In this document: one piece after another, positions 60,676-64,000 of the stretch
How the letters are laid out: every line of letters starts with the position of its first letter
How positions within the stretch are numbered: position 1 is the stretch's first letter
DNA from: Lutibacter sp.
Lineage (GTDB): Bacteria > Bacteroidota > Bacteroidia > Flavobacteriales > Flavobacteriaceae
DNA length: 64,000 bases
NCBI GenBank assembly: GCA_002733665.1
Contig: NVWM01000007.1
Span: forward strand, 1-64,000
Direction of reading: 5' to 3'
The notes under the pieces: model-generated
Told to the model about the DNA's origin: nothing
The model's input: only the letters and a program-made list of their open reading frames with translations
Databases searched by the model: none
Translations under genes and position numbers: made by a program

Positions 60676-60700
60676 GTTAAATATTTATTAAATATTTAAC
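60676..60700. promoter_or_regulatory. 25-bp palindrome between divergent genes, candidate operator
   Basis: GTTAAATATTTA and TAAATATTTAAC around a single central T. It lies between the aminotransferase promoter (minus) and the protease start (plus, 60744). It is A+T-only apart from the ends, so chance formation is possible. Confidence 0.4.
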
Positions 60701-60743
60701 TTAGAGTACTTAATTCAGTATATTGTATTTTTAAATCTCTCAG

Positions 60744-62084
60744 GTGGATAAAAGTTATTATAAAATATTATTTATATCATTTTTCTTTTTCCTATATGTG
60801 GATTCTTTTGCTCAAAAATTCAACTTATTGGGAGGGAAGGATTCATATAAGACAAGTTTTAAGTTGATTAACAATTTGATTGTCATACCTGTAGAAGTAA
60901 ATGGTACGAAATTGACTTTTATTTTGGATTCTGGAGTGAAATCTGCAGTGATTTTTAATTTATCATCTTCCGATTCATTAGAGATAAATCATGTTGAAAA
61001 AATATTTATAAGAGGTTTAGGAGATGGAGAACCAATAGAGGCATTGCATTCTAAAGGAAATCGTTTTAAGATGGGTAATTTATTCTCCACAAATAACGAC
61101 TTGTATATTGTACATAAAGAAAAATTAGATTTCTCAGCTAAACTCGGTATTACTGTTCATGGACTTATTGGTTATGATCTTTTAAAAGATTTTGTTGTTA
61201 CTGTTGATTATAGTCATAAAAAAATAACTTTTACAAAACCTGAAAAATATAAGTACAAAAAATGTAGAAATTGCGAGACATTTGATTTAGAATTTTATAA
61301 AAATAAGCCTTATATTAATGCTGAAGTAACTGTAATTGAGCCATATAATAAAACAATACCTGTGAAATTGTTAATTGATTCTGGAGGTACAGATTCTGTT
61401 TGGTTATTTGAAGATGATAATATCCAAATCCCTCAAAAGTCTTTTAGAGATTTTATGGGAGAAGGAATAAGTGGAAGTATTTATGGAATGCGAAGTAAAT
61501 TAAAATCATTTGCTTTAAAAAAATTTGTTTTTAAAGAACCTAATGTTGCTTATTTAGATTCTGCGTCATCCTTGCATGCTCGAAAATTTAAAGGGAGAAA
61601 TGGTAGTATTGGAGGAAACATATTAAAGCGATTCAAAATTATTTTTGATTATCCAAATTCAAAAATTACCTTGAAAAAGAATGATAATTTTAATGATAGT
61701 TTTGGATATAACTTAAGTGGTATTGAATTAATGCACGCAGGACAAGAGTTGGTAAAACAACAAAACAGCACAGCCTTTACAATCTCTAAGGGAAGCTCTT
61801 CGATTGGGTCTGAAAATTCAGTGGTTTTTGATTATAATTATAAATATGAATTTAAGCCTTTATATAGTATTTTTCAAGTCAGAAAAGACTCTCCATCAGA
61901 AATTTCAGGAGTAGAAGTAGGAGATACGTTGATAAAAATTAATGGTATATATGTATATAATTATACTTTACAACAGCTTATTGAAAAGTTTCATGGAAAA
62001 AATAATAGAACTGTAAAATTGGTTGTTAATCGTAATGGACAACAGTTAAAATTTGAATTTAAATTAAAAGATATTTTGCAATAA
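60744..62084 (+). CDS. retropepsin-like aspartyl protease with C-terminal PDZ domain, secreted
   Basis: A 446-residue protein starting with GTG and a signal peptide (ILFISFFFFLYVDSFAQ). Two aspartyl-protease-type repeats are seen: FILDSGVKSAVIF and LLIDSGGTDSVWLF, each with a DSG catalytic motif. A PDZ domain closes the protein (ISGVEVGDTLIKINGIYVYNYTLQQLIEKFHGKNNRTVKLVVNRNGQ, ~375-440). This arrangement is common in Bacteroidota secreted proteins; substrate unknown. A hairpin follows the stop. Confidence 0.88.
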   Translation: MDKSYYKILFISFFFFLYVDSFAQKFNLLGGKDSYKTSFKLINNLIVIPVEVNGTKLTFILDSGVKSAVIFNLSSSDSLEINHVEKIFIRGLGDGEPIEALHSKGNRFKMGNLFSTNNDLYIVHKEKLDFSAKLGITVHGLIGYDLLKDFVVTVDYSHKKITFTKPEKYKYKKCRNCETFDLEFYKNKPYINAEVTVIEPYNKTIPVKLLIDSGGTDSVWLFEDDNIQIPQKSFRDFMGEGISGSIYGMRSKLKSFALKKFVFKEPNVAYLDSASSLHARKFKGRNGSIGGNILKRFKIIFDYPNSKITLKKNDNFNDSFGYNLSGIELMHAGQELVKQQNSTAFTISKGSSSIGSENSVVFDYNYKYEFKPLYSIFQVRKDSPSEISGVEVGDTLIKINGIYVYNYTLQQLIEKFHGKNNRTVKLVVNRNGQQLKFEFKLKDILQ

Positions 62085-62086
62085 AA

Positions 62087-62112
62087 AAAGCATCCCAATT
62101 TTGGAATGCTTT
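62087..62112. terminator. bidirectional hairpin terminator
   Basis: Stem AAAGCAT-CCAA / TTGG-ATGCTTT with one mismatch. It is preceded by a run of A and followed by TTTAAT, so it can serve the plus-strand protease gene and the minus-strand DUF1573 gene. Confidence 0.8.
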
Positions 62113-62135
62113 AATAAACTAAGTTTATATTTTAT

Positions 62136-62576
62136 CTATTGATTAGAAATCACAGATTTTGGTTTCTCTATAACACTTGAAGTCTCAGGTTTTAATACAA
62201 TACCTTTTACACGTATCGTCTTTCTTGGCTCTGTAGCATTTGAAGTAATAGTTACTGTTTTTGAAAATCCACCAATTCTATTTGTAGCATATTTAACTTT
62301 GATTTCACCAGTTTCTCCAGGCATAATAGGTCCTTCTGGTTTTGTTGGGACTGTACATCCACAACTTCCTTTTACTTTATCGATGATTAATGGAGCATTT
62401 CCAATATTTTTAAAAGTAAATACTCTTTCACCATCAGAATCTTTTTCGATTTTTCCGTAGTCTATTGTTTCAGTCACAAATTCAAATACTGGACCGTCTG
62501 TTGTTGTTGCTTTTTCTTGCGCATTCATCGAAATTGAGAATACACTTATAAATAATATTATTGCTAATTTTTTCAT
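62136..62576 (-). CDS. DUF1573 secreted protein
   Basis: A 146-residue protein from ATG 62576 ([20 protein letters not shown] signal). The DUF1573 domain has [61 protein letters not shown], an immunoglobulin-like/ASPM-SPD-2-like fold. An in-frame start at 62642 was rejected because it adds non-signal sequence before the signal peptide. Function unknown; such proteins are abundant in Bacteroidota. Confidence 0.88.
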   Translation of the reverse strand: MKKLAIILFISVFSISMNAQEKATTTDGPVFEFVTETIDYGKIEKDSDGERVFTFKNIGNAPLIIDKVKGSCGCTVPTKPEGPIMPGETGEIKVKYATNRIGGFSKTVTITSNATEPRKTIRVKGIVLKPETSSVIEKPKSVISNQ

Positions 62577-62654
62577 TGTTTTTATTGTTTTAAAAGGTAA
62601 AATTACTACTTTTTTTTTGTTTTCAAAATGTTTTACAATCAAACCTTATAATTG

Positions 62655-62662
62655 TACATTTG
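62655..62662 (+). promoter_or_regulatory. -7 promoter element of valS
   Basis: TACATTTG fits TAnnTTTG, 29 bases before ATG 62692. Confidence 0.6.
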
Positions 62663-62691
62663 CAAACCATATTACAAATAGCATACCAAAG

Positions 62692-64000
62692 ATGAGCATA
62701 CCAGCAAAATACAGTCCGATAGAAGTAGAAAAAAAGTGGTACGACTACTGGATGGAGCACAACTATTTTCATTCAACACCTAATGATAAGGAAGCATATA
62801 CAATTGTAATTCCGCCTCCAAATGTTACTGGAGTATTACATATGGGACATATGTTGAATAATACCATTCAAGATGTACTGATAAGACGTGCAAGATTGAA
62901 AGGATTTAACGCTTGTTGGGTTCCAGGAACAGATCATGCATCTATTGCTACCGAAGCAAAAGTAGTGGCGAAATTGAAAGAGGACGGTATTGACAAGGCT
63001 GATTTGACTAGAGATGAGTTCTTAAAACATGCTTGGGAATGGACAGATAAACACGGAGGAATTATTCTTGAGCAATTAAAGAAATTAGGAGCATCTTGTG
63101 ATTGGGAACGTACAAAGTTTACAATGGATGACGATATGTCTGAAGGCGTAAAGAAAGTATTTATTGATTTGTTTGAAAAAGGAGATATTTATCGTGGTTA
63201 TAGAATGATAAATTGGGATCCTGTTGCAAAAACAACCTTGTCTGATGAAGAAGTTATTTTTGAAGAAAAACAAGGAAATTTATACTATATAAATTATAAA
63301 ATTGAGGGTTCTGATGAGGTTCTAACGATTGCTACAACGCGTCCAGAAACAATTTTGGGAGATTCCGCAATTTGTATCAATCCAAATGATGAGCGATTTA
63401 CACATTTAAAAGGAAAGAAAGTAATAGTACCAATAGCAAATAGAGTAATTCCTATTATTGAAGATGAGTATGTTGATGTTGAATTTGGTACAGGATGCTT
63501 AAAAGTTACACCTGCACACGATCAAAACGATAAAGTTTTAGGAGAAAGGCATAATCTTGAAGTAATTGATATTTTTAATGATGATGCTTCGCTTAATTCT
63601 TTCGGATTGCATTATCAAGGAAAAGATCGTTTTGTGGTTCGTAAGGAAATTACAAAAGAATTAGAAAATTTAGGTTGTTTGGTGAAAATCGAGCAGCACA
63701 TGCATAAAGTTGGAACATCAGAAAGAACAAAGGCAGTTATTGAACCAAAAATATCAGCACAATGGTTTCTAAAGATGGAAGAGTTGGTAAAACCTGCCTT
63801 AAAAGCGGTTTTAGTAGATAAAGAAATCAAGTTGTTTCCAAAACATTACAACAATACATATCGTCATTGGCTTGAAAATATTAGAGATTGGAATATTTCA
63901 CGTCAACTTTGGTGGGGACATCAAATTCCAGCCTATTTTTATGGTGATGGAGTGAATGATTTTGTAGTTGCAGAAACGAAAGAGTTAGCATTAGAAAAAG
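62692..64000 (+). CDS. valS: valine-tRNA ligase (C-terminus outside window)
   Basis: The first 436 codons of a class I synthetase. It begins [20 protein letters not shown] and has the HIGH-type motif [15 protein letters not shown] near residue 42, [16 protein letters not shown], and the editing-domain segment [20 protein letters not shown]. The KMSKS region lies beyond base 64000. No T-box or other leader structure is seen. Confidence 0.96.
   Translation, partial: MSIPAKYSPIEVEKKWYDYWMEHNYFHSTPNDKEAYTIVIPPPNVTGVLHMGHMLNNTIQDVLIRRARLKGFNACWVPGTDHASIATEAKVVAKLKEDGIDKADLTRDEFLKHAWEWTDKHGGIILEQLKKLGASCDWERTKFTMDDDMSEGVKKVFIDLFEKGDIYRGYRMINWDPVAKTTLSDEEVIFEEKQGNLYYINYKIEGSDEVLTIATTRPETILGDSAICINPNDERFTHLKGKKVIVPIANRVIPIIEDEYVDVEFGTGCLKVTPAHDQNDKVLGERHNLEVIDIFNDDASLNSFGLHYQGKDRFVVRKEITKELENLGCLVKIEQHMHKVGTSERTKAVIEPKISAQWFLKMEELVKPALKAVLVDKEIKLFPKHYNNTYRHWLENIRDWNISRQLWWGHQIPAYFYGDGVNDFVVAETKELALEK

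Noticed and set aside
62577-62691. T-box or other leader upstream of valS
   Set aside because: The gap is short, contains a normal promoter element and shows no specifier or antiterminator structure.

Overview
The window looks like a chromosome segment from a marine-type member of the Flavobacteriaceae (phylum Bacteroidota). The base composition is strongly A+T-rich. Many genes are preceded by the Bacteroidota -7 promoter element TAnnTTTG, often within a few bases of the start codon, and Shine-Dalgarno sites are mostly absent. The gene content is also typical of the family: a T9SS-type modular surface protein, bacillithiol synthesis (bshC), menaquinone synthesis, a DUF4295 gene behind L28-L33, LytS/LytTR regulation, DUF1343 and DUF1573 proteins, and CotH/FAM20-like and PycTM domains. 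No rRNA, tRNA, CRISPR array, complete insertion sequence or prophage was recognised.

Layout. 1-3.5 kb holds the N-terminal part of a large secreted repeat protein that runs off the left edge. 3.5-6 kb has an ABC exporter pair and a PRiA4-ORF3-like gene. 6.3-28.2 kb contains the menaquinone genes menI, menF, menD and menB, all on the plus strand but broken up by unrelated genes: a LytTR two-component pair, a metallophosphatase, a CPBP protease, a DUF1028/SRPBCC pair, an accessory insert with DUF4238 and RhuM-Fic genes, a pseudo-esterase, a 1233-residue phosphatase/kinase-like/beta-barrel protein, an HD-PycTM protein and an 800-residue GAF protein. 28-35.3 kb is mostly housekeeping: a FAH-family enzyme, MscS channel, TlpA thioredoxin, cinA, rpmB-rpmG-DUF4295 and ftsY. 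35.3-45.6 kb carries an HNH-like accessory gene, amidase, serine hydrolase, rimO, bshC, a small membrane peptide, a Cys-repeat lipoprotein, lpdA and an autoregulated-looking Fic gene. 45.7-64 kb has argS, a YkgJ protein, a NamZ-type muramidase, a LolE/FtsX-like permease, a CBS-type enzyme, a membrane peroxiredoxin, lipA, an NRAMP-related transporter coupled to an ECF sigma factor, a glycosyltransferase, murB, an aminotransferase, a PDZ aspartyl protease, DUF1573 and the start of valS.

Functional links. menI, menF, menD and menB cover four steps of the chorismate-to-menaquinone route. lipA and lpdA serve lipoylated 2-oxoacid dehydrogenases. TlpA, the membrane peroxiredoxin and bshC are thiol redox functions. 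murB and the NamZ-like lipoprotein act on peptidoglycan synthesis and recycling.

Most unusual points. (1) The outer-membrane protein at 19795-23496 joins a calcineurin-like phosphoesterase, a segment with FAM20/HipA-style kinase motifs and a BamA/TamA-like barrel. It faces an HD-PycTM gene across a perfect 26-bp palindrome. (2) The promoter and first codons of menD are duplicated, and the two copies flank a rhuM-fic insert. (3) Dispersed REP-like palindromes are scattered through the window, and two have apparently entered coding regions in frame (murB and bshC). (4) A 36-bp perfect palindrome forms the shared 3' end of two convergent genes. All functional statements rest on motif recognition by eye; no database search was run.
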